Notes: a model not told the origin generated them from the sequence alone. Positions 16,144 through 28,460 are shown, numbered from the stretch's first letter. The stretch is DNA of 64,000 nucleotides from Umezawaea tangerina (GCF_003002815.1 NZ_PVTF01000011.1:248001-312000), one strand, 5' to 3'. Numbers and translations are program-made.

Positions 16144-16322
16144 ATTGGCGGTCCGCAGTCCACTCGGGACCATTCGCCCCAGCGGTGTCGGGATATCGTC
16201 CGCGCCCGGCTGCTCCCGACTGTGGACGAAGAAATGGTCCCGGTCAAGGACCATTGCGGCTGTCTCATTCGGATGGCCCACGTGGTGCGTGCCGGTTGGC
16301 CCGTTGTGCTGCTTGAACGCGG

Positions 16323-16347
16323 AGCTAAAGTTAGCGCGAACATTTAG
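16323..16347 (+). promoter_or_regulatory. LacI-type operator upstream of the sugar ABC operon
   Basis: The core GTTAGCGCGAAC (16330-16341) is flanked by inverted GCTAAA and ATTTAGC arms, the same extended architecture as at 26184-26210. It lies about 190 nt before the solute-binding protein gene. Confidence 0.6.
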
Positions 16348-16538
16348 CACGTCGGAGGCATTGACCGCCGTTTGCGGCCGTGGTTACCGTGACGACGGCG
16401 CCAAGCAGGGGAATCCCCGCCGACGCGCCGCCCGATATCCGCGCGCCACCGCCGTTGCCGGAGTCGCAGGCATCTCACGTGTGGAGCTCGGGCAGGGAAT
16501 TCCCGATCTCGGCCTGCCCGAAGACATTGGAGAAGCCC

Positions 16539-17804
16539 GTGACCTTCCGCGTGCCCCTGCTGCTCGTCGTCGGAGCACTGGCGCTGTCCGCCGCGTGCAC
16601 CCCCGGTACCGGTGGCGGCGGGGGAGGGGACGGCAGGTCGTTCGAGTTCTGGTCGTTCGCCGCCATCAACCAGAAGGTGTCCGTGGACGCCTACCACGGC
16701 AAGCACCCGGACGTGCAGGTCAAGCTGACCGAGGTGGGCACCTCGACGGAGACGGCCCAGGCGCTGACGACCGCGCTGGCGGGCGGCAAGGTCCCGGACC
16801 TGGTGCTCATCCAGGGCGACAACCTGCCGAAGTTCGTCCAGCAGCCCCAGAACTTCGTCGACCTGAGGACGTTGGGCGCCGACGACGTCAAGGGCGACTA
16901 CCTGGACTGGGTCATGAAGCAGAGCATCGCCAAGGACGGCGAGGTCCTGGGCATGCCCACCGACGTGGGCGGCATGGCCATCGCCTACCGCACCGACCTG
17001 TTCGCCGCCGCGGGGCTGCCCACCGACCCGGCGGCCGCGAGCGCGCTGTGGCCGTCGTGGGACGCGTTCATCGAGACCGGGAAGCGCTACAAGCAGGCGA
17101 CCGGCAAGGCGTTCCTGGACAACGCCGCCACCAGCGTGTTCTACCAGGCGGTCAACCAGGTCTCCGAGAAGTACTACGACGACGCCCGCAATCTGGTCTA
17201 CGACCGCAACCCCCAGGTGAGGGCGGCGTTCGACCTCGGCGTCAAGGCCGCCACGGCCGGGATCACCGCCGGGCAGTCCTCGTTCGAGACCGCCTGGAGC
17301 GCGGGCCTCGCGCAGGGCCAGTACGCCGCGGTGGCCGCGCCGTCGTGGATGCTCAACACCATCCGCAGCACGGCTCCCGACACCAAGGGCAAGTGGGCCA
17401 TCGCGAAGATCCCCGGCGGCGCGGGCAACTGGGGCGGCAGCTACCTGGCCATCCCCAAGCGCGCCAAGAACCCGCAGGCCGCCTGGGACTACATCAAGGA
17501 GATGCAGTCGCCCCAGGGGCAGCTGGAGCACTTCACCCGCGTCGGAGCCCTGCCCTCGACCCCTTCGGTCTACCAGGACGACAAGCTCGCCTCGTCGAAG
17601 GACCCGTTCTTCTCCGACGCGCCGACCGGGAAGATCTACACCGACTCGCTGCTGGGCCTCAAGCCGTTCTACATCGGCCCCGACAGCGCCACCATCGGCC
17701 AGGAGTTCCTCAACGCCATCACCAACGTCGAGCAGAGCGGCGGCGACCCGGCCACGGCGTGGGACGACGCGGTGCGCAACATCAAGACCGCCATCGGCGG
17801 GTGA
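16539..17804 (+). CDS. ABC transporter sugar-binding lipoprotein
   Basis: This is a 421-residue family 1 (MalE-like) solute-binding protein. It has a lipoprotein signal ending in LALSAAC (lipobox Cys near residue 20), a Gly-rich tether, and a bilobal domain with EFWSFAAIN, SWDAFIETGKRYKQ and GGSYLAIPKRAKNPQAAWDY. It should deliver xylo- or cello-oligosaccharides to the permeases encoded immediately downstream. GTG 16539 with GGAGAA just upstream gives a good signal peptide. The gene overlaps the next one by 4 bp. No ATPase gene is in the cluster, as is usual where a shared MsiK-type ATPase is used. Confidence 0.9.
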   Translation: MTFRVPLLLVVGALALSAACTPGTGGGGGGDGRSFEFWSFAAINQKVSVDAYHGKHPDVQVKLTEVGTSTETAQALTTALAGGKVPDLVLIQGDNLPKFVQQPQNFVDLRTLGADDVKGDYLDWVMKQSIAKDGEVLGMPTDVGGMAIAYRTDLFAAAGLPTDPAAASALWPSWDAFIETGKRYKQATGKAFLDNAATSVFYQAVNQVSEKYYDDARNLVYDRNPQVRAAFDLGVKAATAGITAGQSSFETAWSAGLAQGQYAAVAAPSWMLNTIRSTAPDTKGKWAIAKIPGGAGNWGGSYLAIPKRAKNPQAAWDYIKEMQSPQGQLEHFTRVGALPSTPSVYQDDKLASSKDPFFSDAPTGKIYTDSLLGLKPFYIGPDSATIGQEFLNAITNVEQSGGDPATAWDDAVRNIKTAIGG

Positions 17805-18760
17805 GCGGCGTGGTCGTCGCGCTCGTCCCCGCACCGCGTGCGGCACCACCGGCACCCGTCCGCAGGACCGCCAGGGGGCTGGGGGAGCGGCTGGCGCCCT
17901 ACGCCTACATCGCCCCGTTCTTCGTCCTCTTCGGGATCTTCGGGCTGTTCCCGTTCGCCTTCACCTTCTACGTCGCCCTGTTCGACTGGAACCCCATCGG
18001 CGACCAGGTGTTCATCGGCGTGGACAACTTCACGCGGATGTTCGCCGACCCCAGGTTCTGGAACGCCGCCCGCAACACCGTGAGCATCTGGTTCCTGTCC
18101 ACCGTGCCGCAGCTGTCGCTGGCACTGGTGCTGGCGCACGTGCTCAACCACGCCAGGCTGCGCTTCGCGCTGTTCTTCCGGATGTCGGTGCTGGTCCCGT
18201 ACGTCACCTCGGTGGCGGCCACGGCGATCGTGTTCGCGCAGCTGTTCGACCGCGACTACGGGATGCTCAACTGGCTGCTCGGGCTCGTCGGCGTGGCGCC
18301 GGTCGACTTCGTCCAGTCCACCGCGGGCAGCCACGTGCTGATCGCCACGATGGTGACCTGGCGGTGGTTCGGCTACACCACGCTGCTCTACCTCGCCTCG
18401 CTGCAGGCGGTGCCGCTCGCGGTCTACGAGGCCGCGGCCATCGACGGCGCGGGGCCGTGGCAGCGGTTCCGCCACATCACGATCCCCTCGCTGCGACCGG
18501 TGATCATCTTCACGGTGGTCACCTCGACCATCGGCGGCCTGCAGATCTTCACCGAGCCGCTGCTGATCGCGACCGGCGCACCGCTGACGTGCGGCGCGGT
18601 GCGGCAGTGCCAGACGTTGACGCTGTTCCTCTACGAGCAGGGTTTCGGGGAGTTCGAGTTCGGCTACGGCTCGGCGGTCGGCGTCGCGCTGTTCGCCATG
18701 GTGGTGGTGATCGCCGCGGTCAACTACCTGCTGGCGGGCCGGATCAGGGCGGACCGGTGA
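17801..18760 (+). CDS. Sugar ABC transporter permease (MalF-like)
   Basis: The 319-residue inner-membrane protein has six predicted membrane segments and the permease EAA loop EAAAIDGAGPWQRFRHITIP, which contacts the ATPase. It pairs with the next gene to form the channel for sugars delivered by the upstream lipoprotein. GTG 17801 overlaps the previous stop by 4 bp. GTG 17810 is an alternative start. It sits in a tightly coupled importer operon inside the xylan locus. Confidence 0.93.
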   Translation: MSGVVVALVPAPRAAPPAPVRRTARGLGERLAPYAYIAPFFVLFGIFGLFPFAFTFYVALFDWNPIGDQVFIGVDNFTRMFADPRFWNAARNTVSIWFLSTVPQLSLALVLAHVLNHARLRFALFFRMSVLVPYVTSVAATAIVFAQLFDRDYGMLNWLLGLVGVAPVDFVQSTAGSHVLIATMVTWRWFGYTTLLYLASLQAVPLAVYEAAAIDGAGPWQRFRHITIPSLRPVIIFTVVTSTIGGLQIFTEPLLIATGAPLTCGAVRQCQTLTLFLYEQGFGEFEFGYGSAVGVALFAMVVVIAAVNYLLAGRIRADR

Positions 18761-19605
18761 CGGCCGCCGCGCCGCGCGTGCGCGGCCACGGCCGGGTCCG
18801 CTGGTGGACCTACGCGCTGCTGGCCGCCGCCGCGGTCGTGTGCCTGTTCCCGCTGTACTGGATGTTCGTCGTCGCCACCAACGACACCGCGACCGCGACG
18901 CGGATGCCGCCCGCGGTCGTGCCGGGTGGCAACTTCCTCCACCTGCTGGGTCTGGTCCTGGACACCGTGCCGTTCGTGCGGGCGCTGCTCAACAGCCTGT
19001 TCGTGGCCGCGGCCATCGGTGCGGGCCAGGCCGTGCTGTGCGCGGTGGCCGGGTTCGCCTTCGCCAAGCTGAGCTTCCCCGGTCGCAACACCCTGTTCCT
19101 GGTCGTCGTGCTCACCATGACCGTGCCCACCCAGCTGGCCGTGATCCCGCAGTACATGATCATGTCCTGGCTGGGCTGGGTGGACACCCTCCAGGCCCTG
19201 GTGGTGCCCGGCCTGGCCAGCGCCTTCGGGATCTTCTGGATGCGCCAGCACATCACCGCCACGATCGACGACGAGCTGGTGCAGGCCGCGACGATCGACG
19301 GCGCGAGCACGTGGCAGGTGTTCTGGCGGGTGGCCTTCCCCATCGTGCGCCCCGCCGCGCTCGTGCTCGGCCTGTTCGGCTTCGTGACCGCCTGGAACGA
19401 CTTCCTCTGGCCCTTCATCGTGCTCAAGACCCCGGAGCGGTACACCGCGCAGATCGCCATCAAGGCCCTGCAGAACAGCTACGACGTCGACCTGGGGCTG
19501 GCGATGTCCGGCTCGTTCCTGGCCACCGCGCCCCTGGTCGTGCTGTTCGTCCTGGTGGGACGGCGCATGGTCGCGGGCATCCTCGACGGCGCCTTCAAGG
19601 GGTGA
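18757..19605 (+). CDS. Sugar ABC transporter permease (MalG-like)
   Basis: This 282-residue permease has six predicted membrane segments, starting with WWTYALLAAAAVVCLFPLYW. The EAA loop QAATIDGASTWQVFWRVAFP is in the second half. It is the partner of the preceding permease in a CUT1-type importer. GTG 18757 overlaps the upstream stop by 4 bp. The GH43 gene follows after 34 nt, so uptake and intracellular hydrolysis of oligosaccharides are probably transcribed together. Confidence 0.93.
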   Translation: MTAAAPRVRGHGRVRWWTYALLAAAAVVCLFPLYWMFVVATNDTATATRMPPAVVPGGNFLHLLGLVLDTVPFVRALLNSLFVAAAIGAGQAVLCAVAGFAFAKLSFPGRNTLFLVVVLTMTVPTQLAVIPQYMIMSWLGWVDTLQALVVPGLASAFGIFWMRQHITATIDDELVQAATIDGASTWQVFWRVAFPIVRPAALVLGLFGFVTAWNDFLWPFIVLKTPERYTAQIAIKALQNSYDVDLGLAMSGSFLATAPLVVLFVLVGRRMVAGILDGAFKG

Positions 19606-19639
19606 CCCCCGTCCCGACGACACCAGGAGAGACGAGCCC

Positions 19640-21167
19640 GTGGACGCGGAAACGACCGACTGGCACTACGACAACCCCGTCATCCCCGGATTCCACCCCG
19701 ACCCCAGCGTCTGCCGGGTCGGCGAGGACTACTACCTGGTCTGCTCCAGCTTCGAGTACTTCCCCGGCGTCCCGGTGTTCCACAGCCGGGACCTGGTGCA
19801 CTGGCGGCAGATCGGCAACGTCCTCGACCGGCCGGCCCAGCTGCCGCTGCCACCCGACGCCGCGGCGTCCGACGGCATCTACGCGCCCACGATCCGGTAC
19901 CACGACGGCCGGTTCTGGATGATCACCACGAACGTCTCGCACGGCGGCAACCTCATCGTCACCGCCGAGCGACCGGAGGGCCCGTGGTCGGACCCGGTGT
20001 GGATCGACCTGCCGGGCATCGACCCCGACCTGGCCTGGGACGAGGACGGCGACTGCTGGTGCGCCTTCCAGGGCGTCCAGGTCGCCCGCGTCGACCCGGA
20101 GGCGGGGAAGGTGCTGGAGGGGCCGTTCCCCGCCTGGTCGGGCACGGGGCTGCAGTGGCCGGAGGCGCCGCACCTGTACCGGATCGGCGAGTGGTGGTAC
20201 CTGATGATCGCCGAGGGCGGCACCGAGCGCGGCCACACCGTGGCCATGGCGCGCGCCCGTTCTCCGCGCGGCCCCTGGGAGGCCGCGCCCGCCAACCCGA
20301 TCCTGACCCACCGCGGCACCGCCCACCCGGTCCAGAGCACCGGCCACGCCGACCTCGTCACCACCCCGGACGGGCAGTGGTGGATGGTCCTGCTCGCGAC
20401 CCGGCCGCGCGGGTACAGCCCCGGTTTCCACGTCCTGGGCCGGGAGACGTTCCTGACGCCGGTCCGCTGGGAGGACGGCTGGCCGGTCGTCGGCCCGGTC
20501 GCCCTGCGGGAGCGGGGTCCGGGCAGTCCGCGGCCCGTGCGGGCGCGTCCGTCGCGAGACGACTTCGACGACCCCGCGCTCGACCCCCGGTGGATCTCGC
20601 CGCGGTCGCGGCCGGACGACTCCTGGTCGACGACCGAACGACCGGGCTGGCTGGCCCTGCACGCCGCGGGCTCCACCGCGGACCGACCGGGCTGCACGTT
20701 CGTCGGGCGCCGCCAGGAGCACCCCGCGAGCCGGACCGCCGTGCTCCTGGACCCCGGCTCCGGTCGCGCGGGTCTGTCGATCCGGATGGACGAGGCCCAC
20801 CACTACGACATCGAGGTCGCCGACGGGCAGGTCGGCGTCATCGCCCGCATCGGCCCGCTGCGCCAGCGGGTCGCGGTGCGGTCCGCGCCTCCCGGACCGC
20901 TGACCCTCGTGATCACCACCAGCCCCGACCGACAAGGGCCTCCCGGCGCCGGGGAGCCCACGGGCCTGCACGTCGCCGCGCCGGACTTCGTCGCCTTCCA
21001 CGTGGGCGACGAGCTGCTCGCCGAGCTCGACGGCCGCTACCTGTCCACGGAGGTCGCCACGGGCTTCACCGGACGGGTGGTCGGCATGTACGCCACCGCG
21101 GGCACCGCGTGGTTCGACTGGTTCGACCACGGCCCGCTCGACCCTCCCGGAGTGCCCCTGACCGACT

Positions 21168-21169
<2 letters not shown>
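19640..21169 (+). CDS. GH43 glycosidase, probable intracellular beta-xylosidase
   Basis: The 509-residue protein lacks a signal peptide, so it should act in the cytoplasm on imported oligosaccharides. A five-bladed GH43 propeller fills about residues 8-310: NPVIPGFHPDPSV holds the catalytic base Asp, GIDPDLAWDEDG the pKa-modulating Asp, and QWPEAPHLYR the acid Glu. A C-terminal beta-sandwich (about 315-505) is typical of beta-xylosidases of this family. The GTG at 19640 follows AGGAGAGACGAGCCC. It is the last gene of the importer operon. Arabinofuranosidase activity is an alternative or additional function. Confidence 0.88.
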
Positions 21170-22717
<1,548 letters not shown>

Positions 22718-22721
22718 CACC

Positions 22722-22759
22722 CGTGGCGGAGGGCCCGGCACGCCGGGTCCTCCGCCACG
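22722..22759 (+). terminator. Terminator hairpin after GH10 xylanase 1
   Basis: A stem of about 18 bp is formed by CGTGGCGGAGGGCCCGGC (22722-22739) and the complementary stretch at 22742-22759, with one G-T pair and a very short loop. It lies 5 nt after the xylanase stop. Confidence 0.8.
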
Positions 22760-22882
22760 CCACGCCGGGACGCAGGGGGTCCGGCGCGGCCACCACGCCG
22801 CCGAAGGGGGAGCGGGCGGCGTGGTGGCCGGCGGCGTCCGTCCACTCGGGAGTGCGGACCCCGGTGCTCCGCCTGTCGGGGC

Positions 22883-22966
22883 CTAGGTGAGCTGGACCGC
22901 CACCAGCAGCAGGGTGGCCAGCGCCACCGCCAGGACGGCGGCGAACAGGGGCGCGAGCTGCCTCAT
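22883..22966 (-). CDS. 27-residue single-span membrane peptide
   Basis: A short frame encodes MRQLAPLFAAVLAVALA followed by TLLLVAVQLT and a TAG stop: a hydrophobic span of about 22 residues with one N-terminal Arg. GGAG sits about nine bases before the ATG, so translation is plausible. It lies 89 nt beyond the end of the GH43-CBM6 gene on the same strand. It may be a co-transcribed membrane microprotein or a chance frame; only conservation could settle it. The rest of 22760-23055 holds nothing recognised. Confidence 0.4.
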   Translation of the reverse strand: MRQLAPLFAAVLAVALATLLLVAVQLT

Positions 22967-23055
22967 CACCGCGTTCTCCAGGTGGGCTCGGCGTCAGGGG
23001 GACGTCGACCGTCCTTCGGGGACGGTGGAATCCGACGGGCAGGACGACGAGCAGG

Positions 23056-24498
23056 TCACGTCGATCGGCGCGGTGGCGGAACCACCCGCACCGCGGAGCT
23101 GGTCGCGGAGGTGCCGAACCGCCACCAGTCGACGTTGAGCAGGTAGCCGCTGCCGCCGCTGAACCGCAGGTACAGGTCGCGGGTGCCGGACAGGCCGCTG
23201 ACGGGGCAGGACACGGTGGTCCAGGTCTGCCACCCGCCGGTGTTGGGGACGGCGCACCGGCCGACGACGGTCCCGGTGGCGCCGCCCGTGCGGACCTCCA
23301 CGGCGGAACCCGACACGGTGGAGGAGACGCGGGCGGTGAACGTCGTCGCGCCGTTGCCGAACGCGACGTTGCGCACCTTGAGGTTGTCGCCGTTCTCCAC
23401 GTAGCCGACGTTCATGCCGCCCTCGGACGAGCGCTCGGTCTCGACACCCGAGCCCCAGGCGATGGTCTCGGCCTCCTGGCGGACGTAGGGGTCCAGGGTG
23501 TCGGCGGGCGGTGGACCGCCGGTGGTCATGGACAGGGTGGGGATCGAGCCGTCGGCGTTGTAGGAGAACTTCTCGACGGCGACCGAGCGGGTGTAACCGC
23601 CCCCGCCGGGCAGCGCGCCGTTGTGGTAGAAGAAGTACGAGCCGCCCTTGAAGTCGACGACGCCCGCGTGGTTGGTGAAGCTGCCGCCCTGCGTGGGCAT
23701 GACGGTGCCGCGGTAGGTCCACGGCCCGGTCGGCCCCGTCGCCGTGGAGTAGGCGATGAACTCCGAGCAGCACTTGGCCGCGAAGACGTTGTAGTACAGC
23801 CCGTTGCGCTTGTAGACCCAGGGCCCCTCCTCGTAGAGGGTGGGCCGGTTGGCGTCACCGGTGCGGGTGCCGAAGCCCGAGGTCGTGAGCGGGATCTTCG
23901 TGGCGCTCCCGGAGTAGGAGATCATGTCGTTGTTGAGCTTGACGTACCAGAGGTTCGGGTTGCCCCAGTACAGGAAGGCCTGACCGCTGTCGTCGATCAT
24001 CACGGTCGGGTCGATCTCGCCGTTCTCCACGAGCGGGTGGCCGAGGGCGTCGCGGAACGGGCCGGTCGGGCTGTCCGCGACGCCCACGCCGATGGCCATC
24101 CGGCCGGTGGCCCGGTTGACGACGGGGACGTACCAGTAGAACTTGCCGCCGCGCTCGACGGCTTGGCCCGCCCAAGCGTCCTTGCTGGCCCAGCTGAAGG
24201 TGCCGACGTCCATGGGGGAGCCGTGGTCGGTCCAGTTCACCATGTCGGCGGACGACCAGACGCGCCACTCCTTCATGGTGAAGTAGGTGGAGCCGTCCTC
24301 GTCGTGTCCTGTGTAGAGGTACACCCGCCCGTCGTGCACCAGCGGTGCCGGGTCGGCGGTGTAGACGTGCTGCACGATCGGGTTGTCGGCCTTGGCGGGC
24401 ACCGGTGCCGCGACCGCGTTCACCGCGGCCGCGACCAGCGCCAGGCCCAGCAGCGCGGCCGACCGCGCCCTGGGACGGCTCAACGCGGAAGAGGTCAT
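23056..24498 (-). CDS. Secreted GH43 with CBM6, probable arabinoxylan arabinofuranosidase
   Basis: The 480-residue protein has a signal peptide (LLGLALVAAAVNAVAAPVPA) and a GH43 propeller (about 38-320). Catalytic-type acids are in YTADPAPLVHDG, GEIDPTVMIDD and YEEGPWVYKRN. A C-terminal CBM6 follows (about 335-465, beginning RQEAETIAWGSGVE and ending YLLNVDWWRFG). GH43-CBM6 proteins usually remove arabinose from arabinoxylan. About 18 extra residues follow the CBM6 core. ATG 24498 follows GGGAGACGACG. It is preceded on the same strand by GH10 xylanase 2 but separated from it by a hairpin. Confidence 0.9.
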   Translation of the reverse strand: MTSSALSRPRARSAALLGLALVAAAVNAVAAPVPAKADNPIVQHVYTADPAPLVHDGRVYLYTGHDEDGSTYFTMKEWRVWSSADMVNWTDHGSPMDVGTFSWASKDAWAGQAVERGGKFYWYVPVVNRATGRMAIGVGVADSPTGPFRDALGHPLVENGEIDPTVMIDDSGQAFLYWGNPNLWYVKLNNDMISYSGSATKIPLTTSGFGTRTGDANRPTLYEEGPWVYKRNGLYYNVFAAKCCSEFIAYSTATGPTGPWTYRGTVMPTQGGSFTNHAGVVDFKGGSYFFYHNGALPGGGGYTRSVAVEKFSYNADGSIPTLSMTTGGPPPADTLDPYVRQEAETIAWGSGVETERSSEGGMNVGYVENGDNLKVRNVAFGNGATTFTARVSSTVSGSAVEVRTGGATGTVVGRCAVPNTGGWQTWTTVSCPVSGLSGTRDLYLRFSGGSGYLLNVDWWRFGTSATSSAVRVVPPPRRST

Positions 24499-24522
24499 CG
24501 TCGTCTCCCTGGCAGTGGTGGA

Positions 24523-24561
24523 GCCGGGGCGCCGGGGGCGGACCGCTCCGGGCGCCCCGGC
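24523..24561 (-). terminator. Hairpin between GH10 xylanase 2 and GH43-CBM6
   Basis: GCCGGGGCGCC (24523-24533) pairs with GGCGCCCCGGC (24551-24561), an 11-bp GC stem with a 17-nt loop directly after the xylanase stop. It may attenuate rather than fully stop read-through into the GH43 gene. Confidence 0.65.
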
Positions 24562-24563
24562 GG

Positions 24564-26105
<1,542 letters not shown>

Positions 26106-26113
26106 CTAAAAAC

Positions 26114-26127
26114 CGGGAGCGCTCCCA
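26114..26127. promoter_or_regulatory. CebR-like palindrome
   Basis: CGGGAGCGCTCCCA contains the perfect 12-bp palindrome GGGAGCGCTCCC and matches 13 of 14 bases of the CebR box TGGGAGCGCTCCCA known from actinomycete cellulase genes. It lies about 180 nt upstream of GH10 xylanase 2, implying cellobiose or cello-oligosaccharide control by a regulator encoded elsewhere. Confidence 0.7.
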
Positions 26128-26183
26128 GATGCCACTTAAAAGGACTACAGCGGTGATCCGCTTCTGTCTCAATTGGAAATTCG

Positions 26184-26210
26184 GCTAAAGTTAGCGCTAA
26201 CAATTTTAGC
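26184..26210. promoter_or_regulatory. Perfect LacI-type operator between the xylanase and GntR genes
   Basis: GTTAGCGCTAAC (26190-26201) is a perfect 12-bp palindrome with a central CG, flanked by inverted GCTAAA and TTTAGC arms. It is the best copy of the operator family in this window. The 25938-26394 stretch has no gene. It holds this operator, the CebR-like box, the site at 26047 and the divergent promoters. Confidence 0.7.
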
Positions 26211-26394
26211 TATCGGAAATGGCCTCAGGCTCTCGGCTGCCCGTGCGGGGAAGGTGTCGGAGCAGGTGGGAGCCGACGACAGCCGGGTGGTGACCCCGGC
26301 GGCCGGGGCGGGTCGTAGGACGTCTGACGTCAACGGTGTTACGTATGCCCTTCGCGTGCCATAGTGGGTGGTCCGACGGTGCACCGGAGGGACG

Positions 26395-27156
26395 ATGACG
26401 GCGACCAGCCCGCAGCCGACCGCGAGCCCCGACTGGGCTCGACGGCCGACCAACCTGGCCAAGGCGGTCACGGCCGAGCTGGTCCGGCGCGTCGTCCGCG
26501 GCGACCACCCTCCCGGCTCCGTCCTCCCGCCCGAACCCGTGCTCGGCGAGCTGTTCTCGGTGAGCCGGACGGTGGTCCGCGAAGCGGTGAAGGTCTTGCA
26601 GGAGAAGGGGCTCGTCCAGGTCCGCCAGGGCGCGGGCACCACGGTCACCCCGCCGGTGTCGTGGAACATGCTCGACGAGCTGGTGCTCGCCGCCGTCATC
26701 GCCGAGGACGAGAGCCTGGCCATCCTCGACGACGTCGTGGTGACGCGCAGGCTGCTGGAGTCCGACATGGCCCACGTCGCCGCGCACACGGCCGACGAGG
26801 AGACCGTCGACCGGTTGGGCGCCCTCGTGGACCGGATGGACCGGCTCGTCCACGACCTCGACGCCTACCACGAGCACGACCGGGCCTTCCACGACACGAT
26901 CATGCGCGCGTCGGGGAACCGCATCGCCCGCGGCGTGGTGCGGTCGTTGGAGAGGCAGGTCGTCAACTCGGCCGACTACATGGGCGTGAGCGGGGTGGAG
27001 CTGTGCAAGGCGTCCAACCGCGGGCACCGGCGCGTCTTCGAACGCATCGCGGCCCACGACCGGGAGGGTGCCTCCGAGGCCATGTCCACCCACATCACCC
27101 AGGCCTGGCTGGTGCGCCGCGCCGCCGTGGGCGACCCCGGTCGCCTGGAGCGCTGA
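26395..27156 (+). CDS. GntR-family regulator, FadR/FCD subfamily
   Basis: This 253-residue regulator has an N-terminal winged helix (about 25-90: GSVLPPEPVLGELFSVSRTV, REAVKVLQEKGLV) and an all-helical FCD ligand domain (about 110-240). The likely metal-binding residues are in DRAFHDTIMRASGN and NRGHRRVFERI. FCD members often sense uronic or other organic acids, so a glucuronate or galacturonate signal from hemicellulose would fit the locus. ATG 26395 follows GGAGGGACG, ruling out an in-frame upstream start. A TGACGTCA palindrome near 26330 could be its own site, but this is weak. Confidence 0.88.
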   Translation: MTATSPQPTASPDWARRPTNLAKAVTAELVRRVVRGDHPPGSVLPPEPVLGELFSVSRTVVREAVKVLQEKGLVQVRQGAGTTVTPPVSWNMLDELVLAAVIAEDESLAILDDVVVTRRLLESDMAHVAAHTADEETVDRLGALVDRMDRLVHDLDAYHEHDRAFHDTIMRASGNRIARGVVRSLERQVVNSADYMGVSGVELCKASNRGHRRVFERIAAHDREGASEAMSTHITQAWLVRRAAVGDPGRLER

Positions 27157-27229
27157 CCCGCGTCGCCGTGGCCGAGGAAAGGGGAGTCGACAGGGGAGCA
27201 AAATGGGGTGAATTGTATTCTCATGATGT

Positions 27230-27241
27230 TGAAACGTTTTA
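27230..27241. promoter_or_regulatory. AAACGTTT palindrome in an AT-rich promoter stretch
   Basis: TGAAACGTTTTA contains the perfect 8-bp palindrome AAACGTTT with the central CG typical of LacI-family operators. It lies in a stretch (about 27195-27320) clearly richer in A and T than its surroundings, upstream of the LacI gene at 27378. It could be an autoregulatory site. The 27157-27377 gap holds no other recognised feature. Confidence 0.35.
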
Positions 27242-27377
27242 TCGCGGAGGTGTGAACGGTAATTCCCCGATGTTTCCAGCGAGTTAATCGGTGTTAGTAT
27301 CAGATCATTCAACGGGTGTCCTGCCGGGTACCCATATCCGTTGATTCGGTTGACAGCCGTCGAGACGGAGGATTGCG

Positions 27378-28460
27378 TTGGCACGACAACGCGTGACGCT
27401 GGCAGATGTGGCCAAGGCGAGTGGTGTGTCCCCCACGACCGCGTCCTTGGTGCTGACCGGTCGCGGCAGGGACCTGCGCATCTCCCACGCCGCCGAGCAC
27501 AGGGTGCGATCGGCCGCGGAGGAGCTGGGGTACCGGCGCGGCACCGCCTCGGGCGCCCCGCGCCGAGGGCGTACCCGGACCATCGGTCTCATCTCGGACT
27601 CCACCGCGCCCTCGATGCCGGCGGGCGACATGGTGACGGGCGCGGTGGAGGCGGCGGGCGCGCGCGGCTTCGTGCTGTTCACCGGCGCGAGCGGTGGTGA
27701 CCCCGCGACCGAGCGCTCGCTGGTCGAGGCGATGCGCGACCACCGGGTGGACGGCATCGTCCTGGCCTCCATGCGCACCAGGAGGGTCGTCGTTCCCAGC
27801 GGGCTGGGCGAGGGGCCTGCCGTGCTCCTCAACGCGCTGCCCACCCACCCGTCCGCCGTGCCGTCGGTGCTGCCCGACGAGGTGCAGGCTGGCCGTTCCG
27901 CCGCCCGCGTCCTCGTGGAGGCCGGACACCGCGAGGGGGTGCACCTGATCGGAGCGGGCCCCGGTCCCGGCCAGGTCCCCCCGAACAGCATCGCCGCCGT
28001 GGAACGCCTGGTCGGCGTCCGCGAGGTGTTCGACGCCGCGGGCGTCGCGGTGGCCGGAGGGCGGTGCTGCGCGGACTGGAGCCCCGAGAACGGCTACGAC
28101 CTCACCCGCGACCTGCTGCGCCGCACGACGCCGTCGGCCCTGCTGTGCCTCAACGACCACCTGGCCTTCGGCGCGTACCAGGCGCTCGCCGACGCATCGC
28201 TGTCCGTGCCGGAGGACGTGTCGGTGATGTCGTTCGACGACCACCCCATCGCCTCGTGGCTGCGGCCGAGGCTGACCACCGTCGCCCTCCCGCACCGCCA
28301 GCTCGGGGCCAAGGCGGTCGAGGTGCTGTTCGCGGTCGCCGAGCGCCGGGGCAGGCCGCCGAGCACCGCGGCGGTGCACCGCGTGCCCATGCCCGTGCAC
28401 CACGGGAGGTCGGTCGGACGGCTCGTCGCCCCGCTGGTCCACCACCGCGCCACGGGTTGA
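27378..28460 (+). CDS. LacI-family transcriptional regulator
   Basis: This 360-residue LacI-type repressor has an N-terminal helix-turn-helix (VTLADVAKASGVSPTTASLV) and hinge. A periplasmic-binding-protein-like sensor domain follows (about 65-345) with TIGLISDSTAP, DGIVLAS and VSVMSFDDHPIA. The TTG start at 27378 has GGAGG ten bases upstream. It sits in the middle of the cell-wall degradation locus and is the best local candidate to bind the TGTTAGCGCTAACA-type operators, with an oligosaccharide as inducer. A 25-bp hairpin follows the stop. Confidence 0.9.
   Translation: MARQRVTLADVAKASGVSPTTASLVLTGRGRDLRISHAAEHRVRSAAEELGYRRGTASGAPRRGRTRTIGLISDSTAPSMPAGDMVTGAVEAAGARGFVLFTGASGGDPATERSLVEAMRDHRVDGIVLASMRTRRVVVPSGLGEGPAVLLNALPTHPSAVPSVLPDEVQAGRSAARVLVEAGHREGVHLIGAGPGPGQVPPNSIAAVERLVGVREVFDAAGVAVAGGRCCADWSPENGYDLTRDLLRRTTPSALLCLNDHLAFGAYQALADASLSVPEDVSVMSFDDHPIASWLRPRLTTVALPHRQLGAKAVEVLFAVAERRGRPPSTAAVHRVPMPVHHGRSVGRLVAPLVHHRATG

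Noticed and set aside
16028-16538. Overlapping short frames on both strands in the esterase/ABC intergenic region
   Set aside because: They have unusual residue composition, no ribosome-binding sites and overlap operators; the region reads as regulatory.
16145-17800. Possible large fusion of the permease with upstream sequence
   Set aside because: The upstream part is out-of-frame shadow of the solute-binding protein gene; the permease starts at GTG 17801.
27226-27287. Tiny leader-peptide frames upstream of the LacI gene
   Set aside because: The candidates are 10-11 codons long, and the GGAGG is too close to the GTG or missing. Nothing suggests attenuation.
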